Shown: positions 37,263-49,629, counted from the first letter of the stretch. The stretch is 64,000 bases of DNA from Rhinopithecus roxellana (GCF_007565055.1 NC_044564.1:77086563-77150562); one strand, 5' to 3'. Notes: generated by a model not told the origin, from the letters alone. Numbers and translations are program-made.

Positions 37263-38502
37263 AAGAAATCAAAATACAAGTCAAAGACTAAGAGAATATA
37301 CTTTAAAAATGCATACCTGATAAACGACTCATATCCAAAATATAGAAATAATCCTTAAAAATTAGCAATAAGAAAACAAACCACCTAATAAAAAATAAGT
37401 AAAAGATATTATCAACAATAAGATAATAAAATGCCACTTCCCCTTGCTGGTAAGCATGCAGAAAAACAAGAATATCCGTTCATTGCTGGTGGGAATGCAA
37501 AACGTCACAGTCCTTTTTGATGACCGTTTGACAGTTTATTGCAACACTGATAATATTATAACATCTAACAATAGCAATTTTAGATATTTTCCTAACATTT
37601 TTAAAACATAAACCAATGCATAAATATGTATAATAGGCTTAGTTATAATCATAAAATATTGAAAGCAACCAAGGTATCTTTCAACAGGTAACGGATAAGC
37701 AAAACTGTGGTACATTCACACCATGACTTATTTTTTCTAGAATCTAAAAAATAAACTATCAATTCACAAAAATATATGGAGAGAGCTTAAGTGCATAATG
37801 ATTAAAAAAATAAGCCAGTGGAAATGATTACATATGCTACGATGTGGAAAAGTCAAACTATAGACATTGTAAACAGATCAGTGACTGTCAGGGATTCAAT
37901 GTGTGTGTACGTATGGGGGTGTGGGGGTGGTTACAGTGACTAGGTGCAGCACAGGGAATTAACTAGGGTGGTGCAGCAATCTGTATGATATTGTAACAAA
38001 AGGTTCATGGTACCATTCATTTGTCAAGGTAATAGAACTTTAAATCACAAAAAATAAACTTTACTTAAAAATAAATTCACTTTGGGTATCAGGAGATCGT
38101 AGCATAGAATGCAGAACGTGACATAACTGACTGTGTTACAATTAAATGTAACAACCTCATTGACAACAATCATGGGAAAAAGGTGTTGACCTAACTAACT
38201 TTGATAATGGGTAGAATCTTTAAGCCTAAAGGGGGGAAAAAAACCAACTGCATATAAGTACTGGGTGCTAATTGATAAAGTTGTTTCCCATGTGAGTAGA
38301 GTTAATAGTGCTGATATTGCTATACATGTACACTGGAATTAAACAATTAGGTACATGTGTAGCAGATGGTAGGAGGCATGTTTCTCACTTCTAGAATAGG
38401 AGTTTATAGATAAACAAGGGGAGACAACTGAAATAATCTATGTAGTAATGGATTAGAGTTGGAGACATCACTGTGAACTCTTGTATAATAAAGATTATAG
38501 AT

Positions 38503-38565
38503 ACACACACACATATATTAGTGTGTGTTTGTGTGCAAATATGCAGATTAGTATACACACATACA
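38503..38565 (+). repeat. Short (CA)n/(TG)n patch
   Basis: 'tacacacacacatatatta' is followed by 'gtgtgtgtttgtgtgcaaat', an inverted CA/TG pair. Confidence 0.7.
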
Positions 38566-39289
38566 TATCTTTGTTCTGTCAGCTGAGAAGCCCTAGAAGC
38601 AACCACACTCCAGTGGAATGAGTCTACCTAATGCTAAATTTTGGTTTCTAATAACATTCTCTAATAAGAAGAAACCAAAGCTACTTGGAGAACTGGCTGA
38701 TTTTAGGACTGGAACAGGAAATATACAAGATGATCCTAGAGTGTCTTGTGCTAAACAATAAAGAAGTGCTCCAAAAAGTTCAACCAATAAATGATACATC
38801 AATATACCCCCAATGATGGTGGTATATCAAAGAGATACAAAAGGAAATGAAAGAGTTCCCATGGCCAAAACTGGAAAAAATCTTAGCAACAAAAGAAGTA
38901 AAATGTATTGGATATAAAATATATATGCATGAGTCCACACTGATATGAATTATTGAATAAAAAATACATGCAAGAGAGTGTACTAATCTTCCATGCAGAA
39001 GAAATCCGTAACTTAAATATAACTTCATAACTTAAATTTTTGCCTTTAAGGAGGTGAAGCAAAACTCCTTATTCCTTAAATATGAGTTATTAATCATGAC
39101 TTTCTTCCAACAAGTATAGTGTAGCAAAAGAGGAAAGGGAGGGAAAGGGTAATACTACAATGAAGAACAATGTCTACCAGGTGACTAAGATTGACATAAA
39201 CACTAATACATATTGATAATATGCATCCTTGATAGGATATGATGAAAATGGCATTTTTCTTACACTATTGGGTATTTATTTGTTTACAT

Positions 39290-40870
39290 TGTTGAGTCAA
39301 TTTTATTGTATGTATATGTCATAATTTGCTTAATCATTTCCATGTTGATGTGGGCCACTGCCTGTTTTGGCTTTTATATATAATGCTCCTATAAACATTT
39401 ATCTACAACTTTTAGGCTCCATTTGCTTTAATTTCTTTTGGGTAAATACATAGAAGTGGAATGAATGGACTCAATGGGAGACATGTGGTCAACATTTTAA
39501 GAAACTTTCAAACTGTTTTCAAAAGTGGTTTTATCATTTTAGATTGTTAGAGGCAGTGAATGAGAGTTCTAGTCATTCCACATTCTTGTCAACCATCCTT
39601 TGTTGGTCTTTTAAATTTTATTCTTTCTAGTAGGCATGTAGTAGTGTGTGATTGTGATTTTGATATGGACTTGCCAATATTTTGAGGATGCCTTTGTCTT
39701 TGAAAGACAATTTCACTGAAAATAGAATTCTAAGTTGACAGAGTTTTCTAAAAAATATTATTTCAGTACTTTAATGATGTTTCTGTTTTGCCTTTTGGCT
39801 TTCATTGTTTCAAACAAAAAGTCAGCTGTCATTTTTATCTGTGTTGTTCTGTATAAAATATTTCTTTTCACTCTGAATACTTCAACATTTTTCTTTTTAT
39901 GTCTGATTTTAATCTATTTATAATGTTCCTTGGTATAGTTTTCTTCATGTTTCTTTGACTTGGGGGTTGGTTGAACTTCTCATATCTATAGATTTATCAT
40001 TTTCAACACACGTGGAAAATTGTGGTTACTATTTATTTCAATTTTTTGGTCCATATTCTTCTCTGGACGTATTGTTATTTAAGATTTCTATAGTTTTCTG
40101 AGGTTATGACTTTTTTGGTCTTTTCTTCTTTCATTTTAGATCATATATTGTGCAATATTCTCAATTTCACTAATTTTTCTGCAGCATTTCTTTTGCTATG
40201 TACCATATTCATTGTATTTTTTTTTTTAATCTCTGACCTTACAGTTTTTATTTCTAGAATTTCCTTTTATAAAAAATATCTGCCATGTCTTTTCTTAACA
40301 GGCTCATGATTTCTCTAGCATAATGAAATATGAAATGCATTCATTTTAGTCGTTTTTATATCCTCATCTACCAATTTTATCATCTATCTTAGTTATTCAT
40401 TGGTTTTGATTGATCCCTTTTTTCACTCCTCACTCATATTAAGTTTTTTCTTCTATATATTTCTGATATTCTTTGATTACATGCTAAACACTGTGAATTT
40501 ACTTTGTTTTTCACTAGATATCTTTTTACTATAAGTGTTGTTGAGCTTTCTCTCCATGTCTAAGTTAACTTCATTGTAAGGAATTTTATTTTTTGAAATT
40601 TTGTTTTAAATTATGTTTGCATGGTACCAGAGCAACCTTTAATTGTGGGTCTTTTGGGTCCCAAAATTGAGGAAGGAAGATCCTGACAACTCTATTGAAT
40701 AGCTTATTATTATGAGATTTCTTTGCTCTAGTAGTTAGAAAAGTTAAATATATTCTGCCTTGTATAAGCTGCATATATTGTTCATGCTGCTCCCTTTCTG
40801 TCATTCCTTTTCTAGCTTCAAATCATTGTCTCATATGCACACACTTAACTGTATTTAGCTGATGACTCAA
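39290..40870 (-). mobile_element. Ancient L1M fragment (minus)
   Basis: 'aatttcttttgggtaaatac', 'agaagtggaatgaatgga', 'ttcaaactgttttcaaaag', 'agtcattccacattcttg' and 'gtcagctgtcatttttatc' follow minus-strand L1M. It abuts the plus-strand L1M at about 39235, so two elements meet tail to tail. Confidence 0.65.
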
Positions 40871-41140
40871 GGAGAATGCTCTGCAGATTTCTGGGACTAT
40901 CACTCTAAGTTGTTCTCTAATACTCTGCTCTATTCTAGCCTTTTAGCCTTCTTAAACTAACAGCTCTGTCTTCTTAACATAGATAACTCACTGAATCTGG
41001 GCTTTATCTCATTTCACTGCTACCTGGAATCTTTCTATAGAGAAGCAAATTTGAGGATTGTCAGATTTGTTGGTTTCCCCCCCTCAGAGGTCATTAGTCT
41101 GTACTGCCTGATGGCTCATGTCTGAACAACCACTGTTTTA
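40871..41140. other. Probably more old LINE; not resolved
   Basis: May continue the minus-strand L1M, but I cannot confirm it. Confidence 0.3.
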
Positions 41141-41142
41141 TG

Positions 41143-41170
41143 TTTTTGTTTGTTTGTTTGTTTGTTTATT
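41143..41170 (+). repeat. (TTTG)n microsatellite
   Basis: Six to seven tttg units immediately upstream of an Alu. Confidence 0.9.
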
Positions 41171-41195
41171 TAAGATGGTAAAATAAATCTATTCT

Positions 41196-41451
41196 TTTTT
41201 TTTTTAACGGAGTTTCACTCTGCTGCCCAGGCTGGAGTGCAGTGGTTCGATATCGACTCACTGCAAGCTCTGCCTCCCGGGTTCATGCCATTCTCCGGCC
41301 TCAGCCTCCTGAGTAGCTGGGACTACAGGAGCCCGCCACCATGTCCAGCTAATTTTTTTGTATTTTTAGTAGAGACGTGATTTCACCGTGTTAGCCAGGA
41401 TGGTCTTGATCTTCTGACCTTGTGATCTGTCTGCCTCGGTCTCCCAAAGAT
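41196..41451 (-). mobile_element. AluY/Sc-like (minus), 5'-truncated
   Basis: Poly-T, right monomer 'acggagtttcactctgctg', linker 'tttttgtatttttagtag', left monomer ending at 'gtctcccaaag'. Target duplication TCTATTC(tttt) at 41189-41195 and 41452 onward. Confidence 0.93.
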
Positions 41452-41454
41452 TCT

Positions 41455-42119
41455 ATTCTTTTTTGTTCCAACTTGCCTAATTGTGGAAGTCTACATTTCT
41501 TTTAATACAATAAACTTACTAAATTTATTGTGTCAAGCTACTAACATTTTGAAATATCTTTATTATATCATCCAGTATTAAATTATACATATTATCTATA
41601 TGTCAGGAAGTTATTCAAATATGTCCTGACCTTTATGACCTATCAGTAAATCTCAACAAGATCCAATTGAACAGCTATGCCTTCATTAGTAAGATTTTGC
41701 AACCTTTGTTTAGAACATTTGCTTAAAATGTTTGTTCTTTCTCTTATTCCCCCTTTAATGAAAGTCAACTCACATCTATTTAAGGAAAAAGTTGTAACTC
41801 TCTGATTTTTCATATCCAAACAGGTTTCATTTTCAGTTTTCAGAATTCTGCTCCCTTAATTATAAATGTTATTGGCTCAAGATGATTTTGCCACAGTAGA
41901 AATCAAAACAGCAATTGAGAGTCCAAAATAAGTGTTTGAGTGACAGAACAATAAGACATTTTGAAAGGCATGGGGATTATAAGATATGTTATTGTAACAT
42001 GATGTAATATGTAATAACATGGTATTAATATATTAATATAATTAATAGATATGGAAAAAGTCAAGGAGAAAATATATTTAAATATATTTAAATATTAAAT
42101 AAATAATTGAATGGGAAAA
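41455..42119. other. Unassigned; AT-rich patch near the end
   Basis: 42000-42110 is a run of 'aatatattaatataattaat' and 'tatatttaaatatatttaaa' low-complexity sequence. Confidence 0.5.
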
Positions 42120-43690
42120 TTTGAAAACAACTTTATATATATTTTTTGCCAGGGTATACTTGCTAAATTTTGAATATAGATTATTTTTCTTCATAATAAA
42201 ATGTGTTACTTTCAAACAATTAAATGTACAAGTACATGGACTGGATTCTGAATTTCTATTGAGACCATGTGTTCATTGGAATTTGTGGGAAAATAATGGA
42301 GTCAATATAACTATTGCATGCATATTTTCCTCAAAGCCACTTTTGAAAACCCATGCCATTGGCCGTTTAAGAGTTCAAGGGACATGAAAAGCTGTTCCCA
42401 GTGCAGGACTGTTGATTCTGGAAAGCAAAGAGAACTATAAAGAAGATCAGAGATACAGGGCCAGCCAGAACAACAGATGGTTATAAAGAAACAGATGCAG
42501 AGGACTGGCTTCCTCATTGGAATCCCACCCAAGATTTTAGAGCAAGATAACTGGGTTATATTCCAAGATTCATGCTAAAAATAGGACCTGCATGAGAATT
42601 TCTATTGCTGGTATATTATTAGAGAAACTAGCTTTGGCAGCAATAGAGAAAGAAGAGACTCCATGTTTCCTCAGGGCCTGTATATCAGGATTGCTTTTCT
42701 CTATAGTCTGTTGAGCAGCCAACATGACTCCAGTGAATTCTGGACTTGGTCCCTGAAAGAGTGCCAAGTATGTTAAATAAGCTTCACACTGGGAACATCT
42801 AAGATCGAGTGATCATAACATCATTAGATTTAAAATGCTCATGAGACCGAGTTCTAAGGGAAGCAACAGCAAATTTTCAGACTTCAAAAAAATGCCAACT
42901 GTGAGAGAGGAGAAAGTGATTTAGAGAATGCTTATCAGAAACGTGTATATGCAGAATCCATCAAAAGAGAAAATGACATAGGAAGAACATATCAAACAAC
43001 TGAGAGGAAAAGGATAAAGAATATTACTTAAGACATTTTATTAAAGTCTATCTGTATTAGAAAAAAAAAAAAAGAAAAAGAAAAAGGTCCAGTGATACTT
43101 TAGAGGCCAAATAACAAATACAGTTGTCGAAATCTACAAAAAACAAGTCAGGTAAGCAGCATCTTATTGAAGTTAAACAGATTAGCTAATATCCACCAGT
43201 TAAAAACTTAGAAGTATGGATTAAACTCTGCCTCTATTACTTCTTTTCTGATTTGGTTTTAGGAAAATCTGTTTTTGTGGATAAAGCCTGATCAGGGTTG
43301 ACCCACGTGGTACTTCACATGATGTACATTAAGAATTAGTGGATTAACCTCATTTCCTACAACTCCAACAAGGACAAATCTCATGAGACCCAGTTTTAAG
43401 CCTCCTTTTAAAAAATGCTAACATAACTTGTAGAATTAACTTATTAATTCTATTTCTTTTCATTGGAATTAAAATGAATAGATTTATATTCAGACAGCTT
43501 TTTCTTCTTGCTAAAAGAATAATCAGTTTTCCAATGGTAAACAAGGGGGTTTTTGATGAAGTTGAGGCATTAATTAATCAATTGTTTTTTCAATATACAA
43601 AAATGACCAGGGAGATTAAGTCTTTGCAGAGGAGAGGCAATGCATACTGTCAGCAAAACAAAATGAAAATCACAAATTAAAAAACAAAAG
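42120..43690. other. Unidentified block with an internal A tract
   Basis: About 1.5 kb with slightly raised GC and few recognisable repeats. It holds an A13 run at about 43060-43072 followed by (gaaaaa)n. Open frames on both strands (42121-42387 plus, 42570-42767 minus, 43474-43680 plus) are short and lack motifs I know. It could be an old retroelement interior, a processed transcript copy, or unique sequence. Confidence 0.35.
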
Positions 43691-44024
43691 CATGGTGATG
43701 TAGGATATTAGGTTCCTCAGTGATTAAAGGTGAACATATGAGGCTGGTGGTGACGGGGAGGGACTTTTTGGAGTATTGGAGTAAAAGTAAGTATATAAAA
43801 AGGTAATTCTTATTAATTTTACTTTCATCTAGAAAAGCCAATTTTTTTTCCTGTTGAGACATGTAACAGAAATGTAGAGGTAGTATGGACGTTTAGAGCC
43901 TTACTACCTCAAATGTAGTCTGAGGCATTAAAAAATGAATTATACCTCAATAAAACTAGGTGAACAAAACACTTAGGGTGGGAGATGAGAGACAGAAAGA
44001 GAAGGTTAAACATTTTTTTAAATG

Positions 44025-44150
44025 CCTAAAAACTAGCAGCATCAACATCACATGAGAGCTTGATAGAAACAGAAAATCATGCTGCACTCTAGACCTTCCA
44101 AATCATAAGATCAGTATGATCTCTTAGTAATTTTTAGGGACATTTAAGTT
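44025..44150 (+). mobile_element. Possible hAT-Charlie MITE remnant
   Basis: 'agcagcatcaacatcacatg', 'gagcttgatagaaacagaaa' and 'gcactctagaccttccaaat' resemble the 'agcatcacctggga...' type of DNA-transposon fossil. Confidence 0.5.
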
Positions 44151-44154
44151 AGGA

Positions 44155-44400
44155 AAACATTGATTTCAAGCACAGACTTGATTTCAGAAAGACCTGGGTT
44201 TGAATTCCTGTTCTACTACTTATTGTGTGACCTTGGTTGAGGTATATAACCTCTCTGATATTAAGTTTTGTCATGAAGAATGGGGATAATAGTAGCACCA
44301 AGCTCATGAATTTGTTAAAGTAATTAGTGCATGAAAATCACTTACCCAAATTCTGGCACATCAGGCAAACTCAAAACAAACTGGATAGTATCAGTATTCA
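44155..44400 (+). mobile_element. MIR (plus), well preserved
   Basis: 'gacctgggtttgaattcctg', 'gtgtgaccttggttgagg', 'aatggggataatagtag' and 'aattctggcacatcaggc' cover most of the tRNA-derived head and core. Confidence 0.93.
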
Positions 44401-44777
44401 CCCAGAGTAGATTATCAAAACAAAGTTAGAAAATATGTAAGAGATAAAACTTATTTTTTCCAATTCTATATTCCATTTGTTGATTTTTATACCTGGTGTT
44501 GACATGAATTTTTGAAGTGAATACTTTACTGGTGACTAATTCATGCTATGTGCAGGCTATGACTATAAAGCAAGAGTCATTTAAAACAAAGTAATATTTC
44601 AGCATTTTATCATCCAAGTCATGTCAGCTGTACAATATATCCTAATAATTAGGCAGATATTAGTCATCAAAATAACAAAAATACTAACAACAAAGAGCTA
44701 ACGATGTCAGCAGCTTTATAGCATTGCTCAAATGATTATCAAGTCTTACTTTTTAAAAATATATTTTACATTTTTGT

Positions 44778-45140
44778 AGCCTGGCATGGTGGCTCACAGC
44801 TATAATGCCAGCACTTTCATAGGCCGAGGCAGGTGGATCAGCTGAGGTCAGGTGTTCCAGACCAGTCTGACCAATATGGTGAAATGCCATCTCTACTAAA
44901 AGCACAAAAATTAGCCAGGCATGGTGGCGTGTGCCTGTAGTCCCAGCCTGGCCAACATAGCGAAACCTCATCTCTACTGAAATACAAAAATTAGCCAAGT
45001 GTCATGTCACGCACCTGTAATCCCAGCTACTCAGGAGGCTAAGGCAGGAGGATTGCTTGAACCCAGGGAGTGGAGGTTGCAGTGAGTGGAAATCATGCCA
45101 ATGCACTCCAGCCTGGGCGACAGATCAAGACTCCATCTCA
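44778..45140 (+). mobile_element. Alu (J/S) with an internal 80-bp tandem duplication
   Basis: Left monomer starts 'agcctggcatggtggctcac'. The segment 44867-44947 ('ctgaccaatatggtgaaatg' through 'gtagtcccagc') is repeated at 44948-45027 ('ctggccaacatagcgaaacc' through 'gtaatcccagc'), then the right monomer continues to 'gactccatctcag'. Length is about 360 bp against the usual 280-310 bp. Confidence 0.9.
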
Positions 45141-45289
45141 GATCTCTATATTTAAATACTTTTATGTAAGAAATGGAAATCATAATGCAGATACAGAATT
45201 TTAAAGTTGGTTGTCTCCTTCTACCTTAAGTATTATTTTAGGATTAGTAAGGGAAATTACCTAAGTAAACATAGATGAATTATTCATAT

Positions 45290-47460
45290 ATAAATCTGAG
45301 ATTCACTCATATACAATAATCTAATTTTTTACTGGACTTGTGATCATAAGAAAATATTATAAGAAAAGAAGACTATAGATAAATAGCTTTCATGGACATA
45401 CATGCAAAAATTCTGAATAAAAATATTAGTAAATCACATCCAGCAATAGGCAAAAGGATTCTATATCCAGAATATATAAAATTGATACTACAAAAAAATA
45501 GAGTTCATTCTAGTAATGTAAGATATAGTATTCAAAAATAGCAAAAAATGTACCTCACCATATAAAGGGGATCAATGTTTTAAATCATATGATTATATAA
45601 ATAAATGAAAAAAATTTTAAAAACTATTCCCATATATGTTAACAAACATAAACTGAAAGTCCTAGCTAGTGCAATAAAAGAAGAAAAAATAAATAAAGTA
45701 CATTAAAAAAGAAAGGAAGAAATAAAATTGCTGCTATTCACAGATGACATGATGTTGTACATAGAAGGCCTTATGGGGGGCCTTCCAGAAAAAATTTTAG
45801 AAATAATAAAAAACTATAGCAAAATTGAAGGATACAATGTCAGTATTTAACAAGCACTTAGGTTTACTGGTGATGAACAAGAAATACTTTAAATTAAAAA
45901 TAAATCAATTTAAAATCATATCCAAGCCTGACACTTCTAGAAATAAATCTAATAAAAATGGGTTTTCACCTTGAAAATTCTGAAATATTGCTGAAACAAT
46001 TTGTCTAAAAATTAAAATAAATGAAATAATAAAACATGTCAAAAGATTGGAAGACTGGAGGTACTGTATATATCCATTTTGGATATACTTTTATAGATTT
46101 GATATCATCGTAGCAGACCTTTGTGAAGAAATTCATGCAATCATTCTAAAATGTATATAAAAATGCAAAAATCAAGAAAACATAAAAAAAGTTTTCATAA
46201 GAACAAAGTTAGAGGACTTATACCACCTGATCCCAAGACTTTCTATAAAGCTATAGTAACCAAAACAGTGTAGTATTGTGTGAAGGACGGACCAATATAT
46301 TGATGTGTCAGAATAGAGAATATTGAAATTGATTCATACATATATAATCTTTTTATTTTCAAATGCCAAGTAAATGGGGAAAAATCTATTTTACAAATGG
46401 CTTTGAATAAACTGGATATCCTTGTGGAAAGAAAAATAATCTTTATTTTTATTTTACTCCATATATGAATATAAATTTGAAATTCATCACATACCTAAAT
46501 GAGTCATTAGAAATTGATAGCTTTTAATGAAAAACATTTGTGATTTTGTAGTAGACAGGAATTCCTTAGAGTCCAGAAGGCACTTACAATAAAAAAATGA
46601 TAAATTGGATTGCATCAAAATTTAAAATTTCTGCAAAAAAAAAGCGTGATTAAGGAGTTGTATGATCAAGCAACACACTGTGAAAAGTACATATATGGCA
46701 TAATACATATATATTTCAATGCATATGTTTATAGAAAATGCGAATACTATCTACAAATCTATAATGAAAATATAACACTCCAACAGAAAACTGGAGACAG
46801 GCAAGTGACCAATAAGCACATAAAATCTTCAACCTCTCAAGATTATGTGTGAGCAAAAAAAAAAAAAAAAGCAAATTTAAATAACAATAATATGCCAATA
46901 AATGTTTACCAGCTTTTTTAAAATAAAAATGTTATTGAAAATAGCAAATGTTGGGAAATATATCAAATATGTGGTGCAATTAGAACTCTCGTAAATTAAT
47001 GATGGGAAAGTAAAATAGTAAAACTATTGTGATGAATTATTTAGGGATTTCTTTTAAAACATATTCTATAACAATTCCATTCCTAGGTATTTACTTGAGA
47101 AATTCACAGCTATATCCACAAAATGACTTCTATACCATTATCTATATAAGACTGATTCATAATAGCCAAAATCTGTTAACAGCAAAAGAATACTCAACAA
47201 TAAAAAGTAACAACTTATTGACACATAAAATTACTCAAAATATTAGATTAAGCAAAAGAAGCTGGACACAACACATTGTATGATTCGTATTTACATGAAA
47301 ATAAGCTAAACTAGTCTGAGGCGATAGAAATCAGAAAGTGGTTGGATAACAGGTGAATTATAGTCAAAATTTCTAAAAAGATAAGTGAAGGAAATTTTGT
47401 GGGTTATTGAACTCTTTATATTATTTTGTGTACATAAAATTTTTAAAACTAACCAAACTA
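45290..47460 (+). mobile_element. L1M ORF2 3' half (plus)
   Basis: 'tattcacagatgacatgatg' (the FADD-type catalytic region), 'aaaactatagcaaaattgaa', 'aagctatagtaaccaaaac', 'ttaacagcaaaagaatactc' and 'tttacatgaaaataagct' are in ORF2 to 3' UTR order. Numerous stops and frameshifts. Confidence 0.8.
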
Positions 47461-47689
47461 GACTCTTAATATCGCTACATTTTATTGAAAGTAAAATATA
47501 TCGTCATTTAAAAAAGAGGTGGAAACATAGGGTAAGAAACAGAAGATAAATAAATAACAGTTTGTTCTAATTAACATATTTTTGTATTAAAAATTGGAAA
47601 GCATTAGAGAAAAAATTATGTATTTATTATTTTATTAACAATCATCTGAAAAAATCAAAAGTCAAATTATAAAATATGTCTCATATACA
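47461..47689. other. Unassigned AT-rich sequence
   Basis: Nothing recognised. Confidence 0.4.
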
Positions 47690-48057
47690 TGTATTTTAAA
47701 ATTTAATTCATTTTTAAGTTCCGGGATACATGTGTGTAACGTGCAGGTTTGTCACGTAGGTACATGTGTGCCATGGTGGTTTCCTGCACCTATCAGCCCA
47801 TCACCTAGATATTAAGTACCACATGCATTAACTATCCTGATGCTCTTCCTCTCCCCACACCCCTGACAAGCCCCAGTGTGTGTTGTTCTCCTCCCTGTGT
47901 TCATGTGATCTCATCGTTCAGCTCCCACTTATAAGTGAGAACACGCAGTGTTTGGTTTTCTGTTCCTGTATTAGTTTGCTGGGGATAATGGCTTCCAGCT
48001 TCATCCATGTCCTTGCAAAAGACATGATCTCATTTCTTTTTATGGTTAAATAGTTTA
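47690..48057 (-). mobile_element. L1P 3' end (minus), 5'-truncated
   Basis: 'gtgcaggtttgtcacgtagg', 'gcacctatcagcccatcacc', 'cactataagtgagaac'-type phrase 'cccacttataagtgagaac', 'tggcttccagcttcatcc'. It runs from the 3' UTR into the very end of ORF2 and stops at 'atggttaaatagttt'. Confidence 0.92.
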
Positions 48058-48244
48058 CATATCTTACATTTATGAATTAATATTGCAACAAAGTAGAATT
48101 GGATACTTAAAAAACATGATGTATGATTCTCATACTTCCAGAATATTTAACTCTCATTTTTCTGAGCAAATGAAGGGGAAATTTACACAGGCAAAATCAG
48201 TAAAATTTCACTCAGTAATAAGCAAAGGAAATACATGTATAATA

Positions 48245-48430
48245 AAAAGACAAATTGTTTTTGGAAGCAAACCTACCTGGATTCAAATCCAAGGTTTACC
48301 ATTTACTCTCCATATTCCCCTGAGAAATTTATTTACTGCATATGAATCTGTCTTACTTACAATTTTTAAAATATTAATATTAATTATGCTAGGTTATTGT
48401 GCATTTAAAAATCATTTTTATATCACAATA
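48245..48430 (+). mobile_element. MIR (plus)
   Basis: 'ctacctggattcaaatccaa' and 'ggtttaccatttactctcc' match the MIR head; the rest is decayed. Confidence 0.65.
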
Positions 48431-48520
48431 TTACATAGCAGCAACTGTAAATATGATATATTTAGAAACCAAAGTTCTCTCAATTTAGCATTTACAGAGT
48501 AGCTATTAAGACACAAATGT

Positions 48521-48827
48521 GGCCAGATGTGATGGCTCACACTTATAATCCCAGCACACAGGGAAGCCAAGGCAGGTGGATCGCCTGAGCTCAAGTGTTT
48601 GAGACTAGCCTGGACAACATGGGGAAATTCCGTCTCTGCAAAAACATACAAAAATTATCTGGGCGTGGTGGCAGACACCTGTAGTCCCAGCTACTCAGGA
48701 GGCTGAGGTGGAAGGCTGGCCTGAATCTGGGATGCAGAGGTTGCAATGAGCTGAGATCACGCTACTGCTCTCCAACATAGGTACAAAATGAGAGCCTGTG
48801 GGAAAAAAAAAAAAAAAAAAAAAAAAC
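48521..48827 (+). mobile_element. AluJ-type (plus)
   Basis: 'ggccagatgtgatggctcac' to an A25-class tail (48803-48827). It is highly diverged ('gtttgagactagcctggac', 'ttgcaatgagctgagatcac'). Confidence 0.92.
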
Positions 48828-48889
48828 AGAACAAAAGATAAATGTGTAAATGTTACTGTTGTTTGGGATTTGGAAAGTTAAGGTAGAAA

Positions 48890-49015
48890 TTCATAACTTG
48901 GTTATTAAAGACTTGCCGTTAATATAATATCATAACTTGATTCATAGTTCATAACTTGATTATGAATTTATAAATTGATATTGGAGACCTGCCATTACTG
49001 TAATATTGCCAGCAT
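48890..49015 (+). repeat. Diverged tandem duplication, period about 71 bp
   Basis: 'ttattaaagacttgccgtta' near 48901 recurs as 'atattggagacctgccatta' near 48977. 'cataacttg' occurs three times in between. Confidence 0.55.
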
Positions 49016-49129
49016 TATCTCCAGCTACTTCATTCCTTGCATTTGTAAGATTTCAAGCATAATTTTGATGTTTTCTTTGAAAGTATAGAAGAAAACTCTG
49101 TTTTCTTTACTGTATGGCTTCAAGATCAT

Positions 49130-49625
49130 TCTGATTACTGTAGTTTCTGATCAAGGTTACAATTGCCACCCAATCTTGGCCAGTCCTTGCTAGTGATGTA
49201 ATTTTAGGTAAATTGTTTGAAAGCTGTAACACACAGCTTATGCCTTCATTTATATACTCTTGTCTAAAGAGTATTCAATTATTACGCGCTCTTGTCTAAA
49301 GAGTGTATAAATAATAGTATAAGCTGTGTGTTACAGTTTTCATCAAAGCTCATCAAAGAAGTTAGTCCCCTTTCACTAGGTTTGAAACTTCGAGAAAGTT
49401 AAAATACAGAAAGGTAAATGGGGACATGGAAATTGAAACCACGCTGGTAAGCAACATGGTAAAGAATATTACAGCAAGATAGGGGTCTCCATTTTCTTCA
49501 TTTGGAAAGTGGAGGTTAATAATTTTACCTAAGAGAATTACTTTGCGTTTTAAGCTAAATAAATGTGAAAATACCTGTCAAGTGCTTATAGAGTGGGAGT
49601 CCAATAAGCATTAATTTTCTCCCAT
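49130..49625 (+). mobile_element. MIR (plus), split by about 250 bp that includes a quasi-palindrome
   Basis: Head/core at 49130-49223 ('gtgatgtaattttaggtaaa') and core/tail at 49490-49625 ('tttcttcatttggaaagtgg', 'agtgcttatagagtgggagt') are MIR in order. The DNA between them is not MIR. Confidence 0.55.
49224..49336. repeat. Quasi-palindrome, 38-bp arms
   Basis: Left arm 49224-49261 ('ctgtaacacacagcttat...') pairs with right arm 49299-49336 ('...ataagctgtgtgttacag'), with five mismatches, all in the inner half. The outer 18 bp are perfect. The loop holds a direct repeat 'ctcttgtctaaagagt' (49258-49273 and 49290-49305). Confidence 0.92.
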
Positions 49626-49629
49626 TCTC

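Larger units (their letters stand above)
36620..39235 (+). mobile_element. L1M ORF2 3' part and 3' UTR, split by an AluY
   Basis: Before the Alu: 'ggcaactgatttttgac', 'cttacacaagacttgactc', 'ctaaaagaaaaccttagtg', 'ggtttggcaataag'. After it: 'cattgctggtgggaatgc', 'ccaaggtatctttcaacag', 'ttgaaagcaacc', then an old L1M-type 3' UTR ('cagctgagaagccctagaag', 'agctacttggagaactggct'). The exact 3' boundary is uncertain. Reading frames are destroyed. Confidence 0.8.

Noticed and set aside
44155..44400. tRNA-like head
   Set aside because: It is the tRNA-derived head of a MIR, diverged and not a tRNA gene.
48083..48502. 139-codon plus-strand frame
   Set aside because: Runs through MIR sequence and AT-rich DNA; low-complexity translation, no motif.
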